The notes under the pieces: generated by a model
Database searches by the model: none
Seen by the model: only the letters and a program-made list of their open reading frames with translations
Told to the model about the DNA's origin: nothing
In this document: in pieces, positions 33,776-43,217 of the stretch
How the letters are laid out: every line of letters starts with the position of its first letter
Position numbering within the stretch: the first letter of the stretch is position 1
Program-made: the position numbers and the translations under genes
NCBI GenBank assembly: GCA_021647405.1
Contig: JAKIUU010000001.1
Span: 1-64,000 of the forward strand
Reading direction: 5' to 3'
Source: Flavobacteriaceae bacterium
Lineage (GTDB): Bacteria; Bacteroidota; Bacteroidia; Flavobacteriales; Flavobacteriaceae
Length of the DNA stretch: 64,000 bases

Positions 33776-34801
33776 ATGTCTCAAAAACCTATTTATATAC
33801 TGGCTATAGAATCTTCTTGCGATGATACTGGCGCAGCTGTATTATGTAATAACAAGGTGTTATCTAACGTTATAGCCAATCAAGAAATTCACACTAAATA
33901 CGGTGGTGTTGTTCCCGAGCTCGCTTCAAGAGCGCACCAACAGAACATAGTTCCCGTAGTAGCACAAGCTTTAAAAGAGGCCAGTATTTCTAAAAACCAG
34001 CTCAGTGCAATCGCTTTTACCCAAGGTCCCGGTTTAATGGGGTCGCTTTTGGTAGGGGTTTCTTTTGCAAAAAGTATGGCCATGGGGTTAAATATTCCGT
34101 TACTTGCGATTAATCATATGCAAGCACATGTTTTGGCGCATTTTATAAAACACGAGAAGTCAAAAGCGCCCAAATTTCCTTTTTTGTGTCTGACCATAAG
34201 TGGTGGACATACCCAAATTGTCAAACTTCCCAGCTATTTTAATTTTGAAATTTTAGGTCAGACTACCGATGATGCCGTTGGCGAAGCCTTTGATAAATCG
34301 GCAAAAATATTGGGCTTAAATTATCCTGGAGGTCCTTTTATCGATAAATATGCGCAACTGGGAAATCCTTTGGCATTCAAATTTCCAAATCCTAAAACAA
34401 AAAACCCTTTAGATTTTAGCTTTAGCGGACTAAAAACAGCTATTCTATATTTTATTCAAAAACAGGTAAAAGAAAATTCCAGTTTTATCACACAAAACAG
34501 GGATGATATTTGTGCCTCCATTCAATATACCATCATTAATATTTTAATGACAAAACTAAAATTGGCGGTAAAACAAACAGGAATAAAACAAGTGGCCATC
34601 GCAGGTGGGGTATCTGCTAATTCTGGTATAAGAAAAGCTTTACAGCAAGCAGAAACCGATTTAGGATGGCAGTGTTTTGTGCCAAAATTTGAATACACAA
34701 CAGACAATGCAGCCATGATTGGCATTGCAGGTTATTATGCTTATTTACAAAATAATTTTGCATCGAGTAACAGTATCGCCAAAGCACGTATGCCCTTATA
34801 A
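33776..34801 (+). CDS. tsaD: tRNA A37 threonylcarbamoyltransferase
   Basis: It transfers the threonylcarbamoyl group to adenosine 37 of ANN-decoding tRNAs, working with TsaB and TsaE. The 341-residue protein has the ASKHA start ILAIESSCDDTGAAV, the metal-binding INHMQAHVLAH, the GGHTQ loop and the IAGGVSANSGIR and TDNAAMIGIAG motifs. Length is typical. tsaB and tsaE are elsewhere. It is divergent from tamB, an arrangement I remember from other Flavobacteria. It is followed after 23 bases by the M1 peptidase. Confidence 0.97.
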   Translation: MSQKPIYILAIESSCDDTGAAVLCNNKVLSNVIANQEIHTKYGGVVPELASRAHQQNIVPVVAQALKEASISKNQLSAIAFTQGPGLMGSLLVGVSFAKSMAMGLNIPLLAINHMQAHVLAHFIKHEKSKAPKFPFLCLTISGGHTQIVKLPSYFNFEILGQTTDDAVGEAFDKSAKILGLNYPGGPFIDKYAQLGNPLAFKFPNPKTKNPLDFSFSGLKTAILYFIQKQVKENSSFITQNRDDICASIQYTIINILMTKLKLAVKQTGIKQVAIAGGVSANSGIRKALQQAETDLGWQCFVPKFEYTTDNAAMIGIAGYYAYLQNNFASSNSIAKARMPL

Positions 34802-34824
34802 TTGCTATTTAACTTGTTTATAAT

Positions 34825-36438
34825 ATGAAACTTACAAAAATACACAATCTCATTTTAGTGCTTTTTCTCGGGTACTTAAACAGTTTTTCTCAACAAGTAA
34901 ATATCCCCTTAACCAACATTGATGTCTTGCATTACCACTTTTTTATAGCGGTTAATGACAGTACCAATGTAATTAAAGCTACTGCCAAAATTGAAATAGA
35001 ATTCTTAAAAGAAAGTGACCTTATCTCGTTGAATTTTATCAGAAAAAATAAAGACAATAAAGGCATGCTTGTTTCTGATGTGCAACAAGACGGTGTGTCT
35101 GTTACATTTAAACAAACCAAAAATTATTTAAATATATCTGTTTCAAATTCTAAAGTAAAACAAAAATCAATATTTAAAATTACCTACGCCGGCATACCAA
35201 AAGACGGCTTAATTATTTCTAAAAATATGTATGGCGACCGTACTTTTTTTGGTGATAATTGGCCCAACAGAGCGCAAAACTGGTTGCCTTGTGTTGATTA
35301 TTTATCAGACAAGGCTTATGTTGATTTTTACATAACAGCACCCGCCCATTACCAAGTAATAGCCAATGGCAGCCTAAAAGAGCAAACCAATTTAAATAAA
35401 AAATACACCCTATACCATTGGCAATCTAGTGTCCCTTTACCAACCGATGTCATGGTTATTGGTATTGCTAAATTTGCCGTGCAACATCTGGGTAAAATCA
35501 AAAACATTCCTGTTTCAAGTTGGGTATATCCTCAAAATAAAGAGGCTGGTTTTTATGATTATGCACAGGCAGAAAAAATACTTTTATACTTTCAAAAAAC
35601 CATAGCCCCTTATCCTTTTAAAAAATTAGCCAATGTGCAATCTAAAACGCGCTTTGGCGGTATGGAAAATGCCAGTAACATCTTTTATTACGAAAAATCG
35701 GTTACAGGGAAACGAAAGCACGAAGATTTATTGGCACACGAAATTGCACACCAATGGTTTGGCGATTCGGTTACAGAAACAGACTGGCCACACTTGTGGT
35801 TAAATGAAGGGTTTGCCACCTACCTTACCAATACCTATTTAGAAAGCACCTATGGTAAAGAAGTTTTAGAGACACGATTAAAATCTCAACGTAAAAAAAT
35901 TATCGCCTTTTCTAAGAAATGGCAGAAACCTGTTGTAGATTTCAATACCGAAAATTTAATGCGCCTTTTAAACCCCAATTCATACGAAAAGGGGGCTTGG
36001 TTTTTACATATGTTACGCCGCAAATTGGGCGATGTTATTTTTTACAAAACACTAAAAATATACTACAACACTTATCAATTAAAAAATGCCGATACAGAAG
36101 ATTTTCAAACTGTTGCCGAACAGGTTTCGGGTAAAAACTTAGAAGTCTTTTTTAACCAATGGTTGTATAAATCAGGACAACCAAAACTCAATGTAAAATG
36201 GCAGAACAAACATAAAAAAGTCCATTTAACAATTAACCAAGTTCAAAGTTCTAAAACTATTTTTACCTTTCCGTTAAGTATCAAATTTACTTTTAAAGAC
36301 AACTCCAGTCTTGTAAAAACTTTTAATATCGGTCATAAAAAAGAAGCGTTTAAATTCTCATCAGATAAGGAACTCGTAAAAATTAAATTAGACCCCAATA
36401 CCGATTTGCTTTTTGAAGAAGGTTTTATCAATAAATAA
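34825..36438 (+). CDS. secreted M1-family aminopeptidase
   Basis: The 537-residue zinc peptidase has a signal peptide (about 1-22, ending SFSQ). The N-terminal beta domain precedes the catalytic part with the exopeptidase motif RFGGMENASN (about 273-282) and the zinc site HEIAHQWFGDS followed by the third ligand in LWLNEGFATY. It is shorter than E. coli PepN and lacks its large helical end domain, closer to the single-subunit compact M1 type. Export indicates peptide feeding from outside. It follows tsaD by 23 bases. Confidence 0.93.
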   Translation: MKLTKIHNLILVLFLGYLNSFSQQVNIPLTNIDVLHYHFFIAVNDSTNVIKATAKIEIEFLKESDLISLNFIRKNKDNKGMLVSDVQQDGVSVTFKQTKNYLNISVSNSKVKQKSIFKITYAGIPKDGLIISKNMYGDRTFFGDNWPNRAQNWLPCVDYLSDKAYVDFYITAPAHYQVIANGSLKEQTNLNKKYTLYHWQSSVPLPTDVMVIGIAKFAVQHLGKIKNIPVSSWVYPQNKEAGFYDYAQAEKILLYFQKTIAPYPFKKLANVQSKTRFGGMENASNIFYYEKSVTGKRKHEDLLAHEIAHQWFGDSVTETDWPHLWLNEGFATYLTNTYLESTYGKEVLETRLKSQRKKIIAFSKKWQKPVVDFNTENLMRLLNPNSYEKGAWFLHMLRRKLGDVIFYKTLKIYYNTYQLKNADTEDFQTVAEQVSGKNLEVFFNQWLYKSGQPKLNVKWQNKHKKVHLTINQVQSSKTIFTFPLSIKFTFKDNSSLVKTFNIGHKKEAFKFSSDKELVKIKLDPNTDLLFEEGFINK

Positions 36439-36462
36439 CAACTTTATAGCCATAACTTTGAT

Positions 36463-36470
36463 TATATTTG
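36463..36470 (+). promoter_or_regulatory. -7 box TATATTTG for the RsmB-like gene
   Basis: TAnnTTTG match 18 bases before the ATG at 36489. The upstream TTG alternative start would lie in this box, so the ATG is preferred. Confidence 0.6.
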
Positions 36471-36488
36471 CAAACTCAAAAAAATATC

Positions 36489-37694
36489 ATGCGCTTACAT
36501 AGAAATTTGGTTTTAGCTGTTTTAGATGCTTTAAATTATATATTTAACGATGGTTTAATGGCTAGTAAAGTTGTTGAAAAAACTTTAAAAAGAGACAAAC
36601 GCTGGGGATCTCATGACCGCAAATTTATTGCCGAAACCATATATGAAATTGTGAGATGGCGCCGTTTATACAACGAAATTGCAGGAACTAAAAACCACTT
36701 TAGCAAAGATAATTTATGGAAAATATTTGCTGTTTGGGCTGTTCTAAAAGGCATCCGTTTACCAGAATGGGGGCATTTTATTGGCACACCAGAACGTCGG
36801 ATAAAAGGAAAATTTGACGAAGTTCAAACTGTCAGAAAAATAAGAGAATCTATTCCAGATTGGTTAGATGAATTGGGTGAAAAAGAATTGGGTAAATTAT
36901 GGGATAAAGAACTTCATGCTTTAAACCAGCCTGCAGAAGTTATTTTAAGAGTAAATACACTTAGAACCACAAAAGTATTTCTTAAAAAGAAATTGGAAGG
37001 CGAAGGTGTTTTTACAAGAATCCACCCCAAATACCCAGATGCTTTAATTTTGATGGAACGCAAAAATGTATTTATTACCGAAGCTTTTAAAAATGGTTTT
37101 TTTGAAGTTCAGGATGCTTCATCGCAATTGGTCTCTGCCTATTTAGACGTAAAACCTGGTTTTAGAGTTATTGATGCCTGTGCAGGTGCTGGTGGCAAAA
37201 CACTTCATTTGGCAAGTTTAATGCAAAACAAAGGGCAGATTATTGCCTTAGATATTTATAAAAACAAATTGGCCGAATTAAAACGCCGTGCCAAACGAAA
37301 TAGGGCACATAATATTGAACAACGTGTTATTGAATCTAGCAAAACAATTAAAAAATTGCACAATTCTGCCGACCGTCTTTTGATAGATTCGCCTTGTAGC
37401 GGATTGGGTGTTTTAAGACGTAATCCGGATGCCAAATGGAAATTGCAACCTGAATTTATTGAACAAATTAAAATAACCCAACAAGAAATTCTCAACAGTT
37501 ACTGTAAAATGCTCAAAATAAACGGGCAAATGGTTTATGCAACATGCTCTATATTGCCATCAGAAAACAAAAAACAAGTAACTACTTTTCTAAAAAATAA
37601 TGTTAACTTTAAACTCTTAAAAGAACAAAAAATAAGTCCTGCACAATCTGGTTTCGACGGATTTTACATGGCTTTGCTTGAAAGAACTGCTTAA
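36489..37694 (+). CDS. RsmB/NOP-family RNA cytosine-5 methyltransferase
   Basis: The 401-residue protein combines an N-terminal NusB-like helical part (about 1-140) with a SAM-binding catalytic domain. Motif I reads VIDACAGAGGKTLHLASL (about 231-248); motif IV carries the PC dipeptide in DSPCSGLGVLRRNPD and motif VI the catalytic cysteine in YATCSILPSEN. These are the two cysteines of the family. The likely substrate is a cytosine in 16S rRNA, yet other RNAs cannot be excluded. The stop is 5 bases from the next gene. Confidence 0.92.
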   Translation: MRLHRNLVLAVLDALNYIFNDGLMASKVVEKTLKRDKRWGSHDRKFIAETIYEIVRWRRLYNEIAGTKNHFSKDNLWKIFAVWAVLKGIRLPEWGHFIGTPERRIKGKFDEVQTVRKIRESIPDWLDELGEKELGKLWDKELHALNQPAEVILRVNTLRTTKVFLKKKLEGEGVFTRIHPKYPDALILMERKNVFITEAFKNGFFEVQDASSQLVSAYLDVKPGFRVIDACAGAGGKTLHLASLMQNKGQIIALDIYKNKLAELKRRAKRNRAHNIEQRVIESSKTIKKLHNSADRLLIDSPCSGLGVLRRNPDAKWKLQPEFIEQIKITQQEILNSYCKMLKINGQMVYATCSILPSENKKQVTTFLKNNVNFKLLKEQKISPAQSGFDGFYMALLERTA

Positions 37695-37699
37695 AGCTT

Positions 37700-38776
37700 A
37701 TGAAAAAAACATTCCTATTATTATTTCTTTTTATTGGTCAATTTATTATTGCCCAAATGCCATCTTATTACAATGATGTGAATATGAGTTTGACAGGCTT
37801 GGCCTTAAAAACAGCACTCTCAAATAAAGTTAAAAACACACATACCACTTTACTGCCCTATTCAAGTAGCAGTTTTGACACTTGGGATGCTCTAAAATTA
37901 TCGGATGTCAATCCATTAAACAGTTCACAAGTCCTTTTAATTTACGGATGGGAAAACGGTACTGATGGCAATGTAACAAACGACCATGAACGTGGTATTA
38001 ACAATACTGGTGGCAATGTAGGTAATTGGAATAGAGAACATGTTTTTGCAAAATCATTGGCCACACCCTCACTAAAAACTTCAAATCCAGGTCCAGGAAC
38101 CGATATGCATAATTTACGTCCAGCCGATGTGCAATGGAATGGCACACGCTCAAGTTTGAAATTCATCAGCGGAAGCGGTAATTCTCATGCTACTGGTGGC
38201 GGTTGGTATCCAGGAGACGAGTGGAAAGGCGATGTGGCACGTATTATTATGTATATGTATATTCGCTACGATGGTGATGGGAGCTCTGAAGCACAAACCC
38301 AATGTCTTCCTATAAATGTAGGTATTGGCACAACCAACAGCACAGACAGCAATATGATTGATTTATTCTTACAATGGAACGTTGATGACCCTATTTCTGC
38401 TATTGAATTACAACGCAATCCCGTTTCTGAAGCCAGACAAGGTAATCGCAATCCTTTTATTGACAATCCCGCTTTGGCTACACGTATTTGGGGTGGTGCG
38501 CAAGCGCAAGATACTTGGGGTACTTTGGCTGTAGCCGATTTTAAAAGTACGGCGTTTAAAGTGTATCCAAACCCTTCAAACACGCACAGTATTACTGTAA
38601 GTTTGCCAAACCAAAATGGCGCTACAATCGACTTGTACAATATTAGCGGTCAATTAATACGCCAACAAAAAACAACTTCTAAATCAGAAGAATTGACAAA
38701 TATACCTACTGGTTTTTATATGTTAAAAATAACCAGCAGCACACAAATTAGTGTTAAGAAGCTTATTGTTAATTAA
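37700..38776 (+). CDS. secreted endonuclease I family nuclease with T9SS sorting domain
   Basis: The 358-residue protein has a signal peptide (about 1-19, ending IIAQ). The EndA/NucM-type nuclease core shows NREHVFAKS with the catalytic histidine and DMHNLRPADVQWN for metal and structure. A type A Por sorting domain ends the protein (VYPNPSNTHSITVSL through SVKKLIVN). It should be exported by the type IX system to cut extracellular DNA for nutrients or biofilm turnover. An adjacent endonuclease/exonuclease/phosphatase protein follows, and the two may act together. Confidence 0.92.
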   Translation: MKKTFLLLFLFIGQFIIAQMPSYYNDVNMSLTGLALKTALSNKVKNTHTTLLPYSSSSFDTWDALKLSDVNPLNSSQVLLIYGWENGTDGNVTNDHERGINNTGGNVGNWNREHVFAKSLATPSLKTSNPGPGTDMHNLRPADVQWNGTRSSLKFISGSGNSHATGGGWYPGDEWKGDVARIIMYMYIRYDGDGSSEAQTQCLPINVGIGTTNSTDSNMIDLFLQWNVDDPISAIELQRNPVSEARQGNRNPFIDNPALATRIWGGAQAQDTWGTLAVADFKSTAFKVYPNPSNTHSITVSLPNQNGATIDLYNISGQLIRQQKTTSKSEELTNIPTGFYMLKITSSTQISVKKLIVN

Positions 38777-38791
38777 TTGTATTTATCTGAT

Positions 38792-39640
38792 ATGTTTTTC
38801 GCCATCAAAAAATGTTTAATTGTTCTATTGGCAGTATTTCTAAACAGTCACTATACAACAGCTCAAAGATTTTCTGTAATGACTTACAATATTCGTTACG
38901 ATAATGATTGGGATACTGAAAATGCATGGAACGACAGAAAAGACAATATTGTAAAACTTATAAAAATTTACAATCCAGAATTTATTGGGGTACAAGAAGC
39001 TTTGATAAATCAAGTTAATTTTATTGACTATGCCCTTAAAAACCACAAATACATTGGCATGGGTAGAGATGGTGGTAATAGAGGAGAGTTTTCGGCAATT
39101 TTTTATGACACTACAGAATTCAAGGTTTTAAAGAACGGCACTTTTTGGTTGTCTGAAACACCCAATATTTTATCTGTAGGATGGGATGCTGCCTTAAAAA
39201 GGATTTGTACTTATGGGCTATTTAAAAATATAACGACAGGTAAAAAAATATGGGTATTTAACACGCATTTTGATCATAAAGGAAATCTCGCAAGAAAGAA
39301 ATCGGCCACATTAATCTTAAAAAAAATAGGTGACATAAATACAAAAAATTATCCTGTTGTATTTATGGGCGATTTAAACAGCACCCCTAAAGAAAAACCC
39401 ATTCAAATATTTAAAAGCCAATTAACAGATACTTTTGATCTTTCTAAAAGACCCTTTAAAGGATCTATTGGCACATTTAACGGGTTTGTTATTAATAAAC
39501 CTGTAGTTACCAAAATTGATTATATTTTTATTAAAAAATTAAATGTAAGTTCTTACAGTCATCTTGATGACAGGGTAAATAACAAACATATTTCAGACCA
39601 CTTGCCAATTCTAGCAACTCTAAATTTTAAAACTGATTAA
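38792..39640 (+). CDS. secreted endonuclease/exonuclease/phosphatase family protein
   Basis: The 282-residue product begins with a signal peptide (about 1-24, ending YTTAQ) and has the EEP catalytic pattern: MTYNIRYDND, GVQEAL (metal glutamate), NTHFDHKG, GDLNSTP and the final SDHLPI with the catalytic Asp-His. Members cleave DNA, phosphodiesters or phospholipids; the substrate is not evident here. The ATG at 38792 is chosen over a TTG five codons earlier. It follows the endonuclease gene by 15 bases on the same strand. Confidence 0.9.
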   Translation: MFFAIKKCLIVLLAVFLNSHYTTAQRFSVMTYNIRYDNDWDTENAWNDRKDNIVKLIKIYNPEFIGVQEALINQVNFIDYALKNHKYIGMGRDGGNRGEFSAIFYDTTEFKVLKNGTFWLSETPNILSVGWDAALKRICTYGLFKNITTGKKIWVFNTHFDHKGNLARKKSATLILKKIGDINTKNYPVVFMGDLNSTPKEKPIQIFKSQLTDTFDLSKRPFKGSIGTFNGFVINKPVVTKIDYIFIKKLNVSSYSHLDDRVNNKHISDHLPILATLNFKTD

Positions 39641-39729
39641 AAAAATAGCTCAAAATAGGCCTTTTAAACACTTTGTTAGTAAGGACTTAAATAATATTGT
39701 AAAAATTACCCTTTCTATTTTATAAATAT

Positions 39730-39737
39730 TACCTTTG
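39730..39737 (+). promoter_or_regulatory. -7 box TACCTTTG for the cold-shock gene
   Basis: A perfect TAnnTTTG match 29 bases before the ATG. The leader is short, unlike the long cold-sensing leader of E. coli cspA. Confidence 0.6.
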
Positions 39738-39766
39738 TGTATTAAACAAAATTTTTTTTAAACAAA

Positions 39767-39958
39767 ATGAAAAAAGGTACAGTAAAATTCTTTAATGAAT
39801 CTAAAGGTTTTGGATTTATTACTGAAGACGAAACAAGCAAAGAATACTTCGTTCACGTTTCTGGATTGGTTGATTCAATTAATGAAGGTGACACAGTAGA
39901 ATTCGAATTGGCAGAAGGTAGAAAAGGTTTAAACGCTGTAAATGTTAAAGTAATTTAA
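39767..39958 (+). CDS. cold-shock domain protein
   Basis: The 63-residue nucleic-acid-binding protein consists of one cold-shock domain with RNP1 (KGFGFI) and RNP2 (YFVHVS) aromatic patches. It binds single-stranded RNA and DNA and eases translation or transcription under stress. It is a stand-alone gene with its own promoter and a strong terminator directly behind. Confidence 0.96.
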   Translation: MKKGTVKFFNESKGFGFITEDETSKEYFVHVSGLVDSINEGDTVEFELAEGRKGLNAVNVKVI

Positions 39959-39983
39959 TATTTATTGTTAACTTTTTAAATCT

Positions 39984-40014
39984 AAAAGCCCACACAATGT
40001 GTGGGCTTTTTTTT
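39984..40014 (+). terminator. intrinsic terminator after the cold-shock gene
   Basis: A 12-base stem (AAAAGCCCACAC with GTGTGGGCTTTT) around an AAT loop is followed by further T on the plus strand. The A-run on the other side would let it also end the convergent pcm message. Confidence 0.93.
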
Positions 40015-40015
40015 A

Positions 40016-40660
40016 TTAATTTTTATCCTCAAGAAGAGGTACAAATTTAAAATCGCCAAAAATATGTTTTTCGAAATCCTTTTCGCCTCTTCTAATTACC
40101 AAGGTCATAACTTGCACATCTGTGCCTACAGGAATAATTAAACGCCCTCCTATTTTAAGCTGACTTAATAAAGGTTTTGGTATTACAGGGGCTCCTGCCG
40201 TTACAATTATGCCATCAAACGGTGCAAAATCGGGCAAACCCAAATAACCATCACTAAAACGCATGGCTTTTGGACGATACCCTAACTTAGGTAAGAATAA
40301 AGATGTTTTTTTAAACAATTCTTTCTGGCGCTCTACTGTATAAACTTTTGATTTTAAAGAAATTAAAACAGCTGTTTGGTAACCCGAACCTGTCCCTATT
40401 TCTAAAATACTTTGATTGGCTTTTACTTCTAATTTCTGAGTCTGAAATGCAACGGTATAAGGTTGCGAAATTGTTTGATTGGCAGCTATGGGAAAAGCTT
40501 TGTCTTGGTAAGCAAAATTTTCAAAACCTGAGTCCATAAATAAATGGCGCGGAATTTTTGATATTGCTTTTAATACTTTTGCATCAGTTATCCCCTTTTT
40601 AGCTAGGGTATTTACCAGCTGATTTCTAAGGCCTTGGTGTTTGAGTGTGTCTTTTAACAA
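40016..40660 (-). CDS. pcm: protein-L-isoaspartate O-methyltransferase
   Basis: It methylates isoaspartyl residues in damaged proteins so they can revert. The 214-residue protein holds SAM motif I LEIGTGSGYQTAVL (about 80-93), the TISQPYTVAFQ substrate loop and DGIIVTAGAP. Start is TTG at 40660; no ATG occurs before residue 42, and the opening KDTLKHQGLRNQLV matches the start of Bacteroidota homologues as I recall them. It converges with the cold-shock gene and shares its terminator. Confidence 0.94.
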   Translation of the reverse strand: MLKDTLKHQGLRNQLVNTLAKKGITDAKVLKAISKIPRHLFMDSGFENFAYQDKAFPIAANQTISQPYTVAFQTQKLEVKANQSILEIGTGSGYQTAVLISLKSKVYTVERQKELFKKTSLFLPKLGYRPKAMRFSDGYLGLPDFAPFDGIIVTAGAPVIPKPLLSQLKIGGRLIIPVGTDVQVMTLVIRRGEKDFEKHIFGDFKFVPLLEDKN

Positions 40661-40709
40661 TCTACTAAATTTGAGGACCTAAAAATAGCATTTTCTCCCC
40701 AAAGATTAT

Positions 40710-40717
40710 TATTTTTG
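40710..40717 (+). promoter_or_regulatory. -7 box TATTTTTG for the Gfo/Idh/MocA gene
   Basis: TAnnTTTG match 15 bases before the ATG at 40733; it overlaps and excludes the TTG start at 40715. Confidence 0.55.
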
Positions 40718-40732
40718 TTCAAAACAAAATTT

Positions 40733-41692
40733 ATGCTAAAAGTAGGTGTACTTGGCGCTGGCCATCTCGGTAAAATACATTTAAAGTTACTGCAACAATC
40801 TTCCAAGTATCAACTAATTGGCTTTTACGACCCCAATAATCAAAATGCTTCAGATGTAGTCAAAGAATTTGGATACAGGAAATTTGACAACATAACAGCA
40901 CTTATAAAAGCAGTAGATGTTGTTGATATTGTAACACCTACCCTATCGCATTACGATTGTGCAGTAGAAGCTATTAAAAATGGAAAGCATATTTTTGTTG
41001 AGAAACCAATTACCTCAACTGTAACAGAATCACAATCTTTAAGAAATCAATTAAAAGACAAAGGATTAAAAGGTCAGGTAGGTCATGTTGAGCGTTTTAA
41101 TCCTGCTTTTATAGCTGCCAAAGATGCCATTAATAATCCCATGTTTATAGAATCGCACAGGTTGGCAGAGTTTAATCCACGTGGTACAGATGTACCTGTT
41201 GTTTTAGATTTAATGATTCATGATATCGACATTATTTTAAGTGTGGTAAACAGTCCTGTTAAAAATATCAGCGCAAGCGGTGTTTCTGTTATTAGTGATA
41301 CGCCCGATATTGCCAATGCACGTATAGCGTTTGAAAATGGCTGCGTTGCCAACCTTACGGCTAGTCGTATTTCATTGAAAAATATGCGTAAAACACGCTT
41401 TTTTCAGAAAGATGCTTATATCTCTGTTGATTTCTTTGAAAAGAAAAGCGAAGTAGTACGCATGAAAGATGTGCCTGAGAATCCCGACGAATTTGCCATG
41501 ATTTTACAAAATGCCGAAGGTGTTAAAAAGCAAATCTATTTCGAAAATCCGAGTATTACAGAAAATAATGCCATTCTTGATGAGCTAGAAACTTTTGCTG
41601 ACGCCATAAAAAATAGTACGACACCTATCGTTTCTTTTAAAGATGGTGCTAAAGCCTTAGAAGTGGCACAACAGATAATAGATAATTTTTAA
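40733..41692 (+). CDS. Gfo/Idh/MocA-family NAD(P) oxidoreductase
   Basis: The 319-residue protein has a Rossmann start VGVLGAGHLGKIHLKLL, the HIFVEKPITS motif with the family's EKP lysine (about 94) and the C-terminal beta sheet domain. The usual substrate class is sugars or sugar derivatives, but relatives with this motif (RLAEFNPRGTD) also include biliverdin reductase-like enzymes; the substrate is unknown. It precedes a 3-hydroxyacyl-CoA dehydrogenase by 12 bases, so the two are probably one operon. Confidence 0.85.
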   Translation: MLKVGVLGAGHLGKIHLKLLQQSSKYQLIGFYDPNNQNASDVVKEFGYRKFDNITALIKAVDVVDIVTPTLSHYDCAVEAIKNGKHIFVEKPITSTVTESQSLRNQLKDKGLKGQVGHVERFNPAFIAAKDAINNPMFIESHRLAEFNPRGTDVPVVLDLMIHDIDIILSVVNSPVKNISASGVSVISDTPDIANARIAFENGCVANLTASRISLKNMRKTRFFQKDAYISVDFFEKKSEVVRMKDVPENPDEFAMILQNAEGVKKQIYFENPSITENNAILDELETFADAIKNSTTPIVSFKDGAKALEVAQQIIDNF

Positions 41693-41704
41693 AATAAACT
41701 CCCG

Positions 41705-42592
41705 ATGAAAAATGTAGCAGTAATTGGTGCCGGTACTATGGGAAATGGTATTGCACACACATTTGCACAATTTGGATACGCCGTTCATTTAATTGATATC
41801 AGCCAAGAGGCCTTAGATATGGGCTTATTGGCAATAGTCAAAAATTTGGATAGAATGCGTGCCAAAGATAGAATTACCCAAACTCAAAAGGACGAAACTT
41901 TAGCCAACATTACCCCCTTTACTAACATTAAAACGGGTGTTCAAAATGTGGATTTGGTTGTAGAGGCTGCTACAGAAAATAGCGATTTAAAACTCAGAAT
42001 ATTTAAAGAATTGGACGCTTATTGCGCAAAGGAAACTATCTTGGCAAGCAATACCTCCTCAATTTCTATAACTAAAATTGCATCGGTAACCAACAGACCC
42101 GATAAGGTTATTGGCATGCATTTTATGAATCCTGTACCTGTTATGAAATTGGTGGAGATTATACGTGGTTATTCAACCTCTGATGCGGTTACAGAACTAA
42201 TTATGGACATTTCAAAAAAACTCAATAAAGTTCCTGTAGAGGTTAACGATTATCCTGGTTTTATTGCCAATAGAATTTTGATGCCCATGTTAAACGAAGC
42301 TATTTATGCCCTTTACGAAGGTGTTGCAGGTGTCTATGAGATTGATACAGTTATGAAACTAGGCATGGCACACCCTATGGGCCCCTTACAATTAGCCGAT
42401 TTTATTGGTCTTGATGTATGTTTATCAATTTTAAATGTACTTTATGATGGCTTTGGTAATTCTAAATATGCACCGTGCCCGTTATTGGTAAATATGGTAA
42501 ATGCAGGCAAGACAGGTGTTAAATCAGCTGAAGGGTTTTATGATTATTCTAATTCTGTAAAAGCTGATAAAATTGCAAAACAGTTTGTTTAG
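41705..42592 (+). CDS. 3-hydroxybutyryl-CoA dehydrogenase
   Basis: It interconverts 3-hydroxyacyl-CoA and acetoacetyl-CoA-type products with NAD(P). The 295-residue length is typical. The Rossmann motif VIGAGTMGNGIAHTFA opens the protein; the catalytic histidine lies in HFMNPVPVMKLVEII, with the asparagine in GFIANRILMP, and the C-terminal helical domain ends with GVKSAEGFYDYS. It may serve short-chain fatty acid or amino acid breakdown. The gene after it starts within its last codons. Confidence 0.93.
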   Translation: MKNVAVIGAGTMGNGIAHTFAQFGYAVHLIDISQEALDMGLLAIVKNLDRMRAKDRITQTQKDETLANITPFTNIKTGVQNVDLVVEAATENSDLKLRIFKELDAYCAKETILASNTSSISITKIASVTNRPDKVIGMHFMNPVPVMKLVEIIRGYSTSDAVTELIMDISKKLNKVPVEVNDYPGFIANRILMPMLNEAIYALYEGVAGVYEIDTVMKLGMAHPMGPLQLADFIGLDVCLSILNVLYDGFGNSKYAPCPLLVNMVNAGKTGVKSAEGFYDYSNSVKADKIAKQFV

Positions 42593-43217
42593 ACACACTT
42601 CTCTATTTGCTATACTTTGCTTATTTGCCCTAAATATAAATGCGCAAAAAAAAGTATGGTACGCCCCTTCTAAAATAGGATTTGTTTACGGATATGGCGA
42701 ACAAGGTAGTGTTGTTTTAAAAAATAAAGATTACAGTTACAGTGTAAATTCAATTAAAGCCCAATTTTTTTATCCGCTAAGGAAAGGAACACTAAGTTTG
42801 GATTTAATTGTTGAGCCCACCATTGGTTTTGCCAAACACCAACTCTTAAACTTCTATTTTATAGAACCCGATAACCCTGATTATTTGGCCAAACGAGAAG
42901 AGTTTACACAAAGCAAACTGTTGTCAGAATACATTTTAAATATCGATTTAATAGTGCGTCATAAAATATACAAATCGCATAGTATTTATGCGCTGGTAAG
43001 TTTTGGACCTATGTTAATTAACAAACGAACAGAACGTTTAGCCAAAGGTTTTGCTTTTGCAGAAAGTATAGGTATGGGTATTAGTACTAAGATTGCAAAA
43101 AAACTATATTTTGATATAAGAGGCCGCTTAAGACACATATCAAATGCCGAATTACAACAACCAAATAGTGGTATTAATGTGGTTATTCTTGAAACTGGGT
43201 TTAGTTTTAATTTATAG
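42573..43217 (+). CDS. PagL-like acyloxyacyl hydrolase / lipid A 3-O-deacylase
   Basis: The 214-residue product (210 if the TTG at 42585 is used) has a signal peptide ending NINAQ and an eight-strand-barrel-like pattern. The C-terminal stretch RHISNAELQQPNSGIN matches the PagL signature with catalytic His and Ser in HIS and the conserved N-x(6)-N spacing. PagL trims the 3-acyl chain from lipid A in the outer membrane. No ATG is present; both candidate starts are TTG and overlap the end of the dehydrogenase gene, suggesting translational coupling. Its stop overlaps the convergent next gene by 6 bases. The family call is by motif; activity is inferred. Confidence 0.75.
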   Translation: MQNSLFRHTSLFAILCLFALNINAQKKVWYAPSKIGFVYGYGEQGSVVLKNKDYSYSVNSIKAQFFYPLRKGTLSLDLIVEPTIGFAKHQLLNFYFIEPDNPDYLAKREEFTQSKLLSEYILNIDLIVRHKIYKSHSIYALVSFGPMLINKRTERLAKGFAFAESIGMGISTKIAKKLYFDIRGRLRHISNAELQQPNSGINVVILETGFSFNL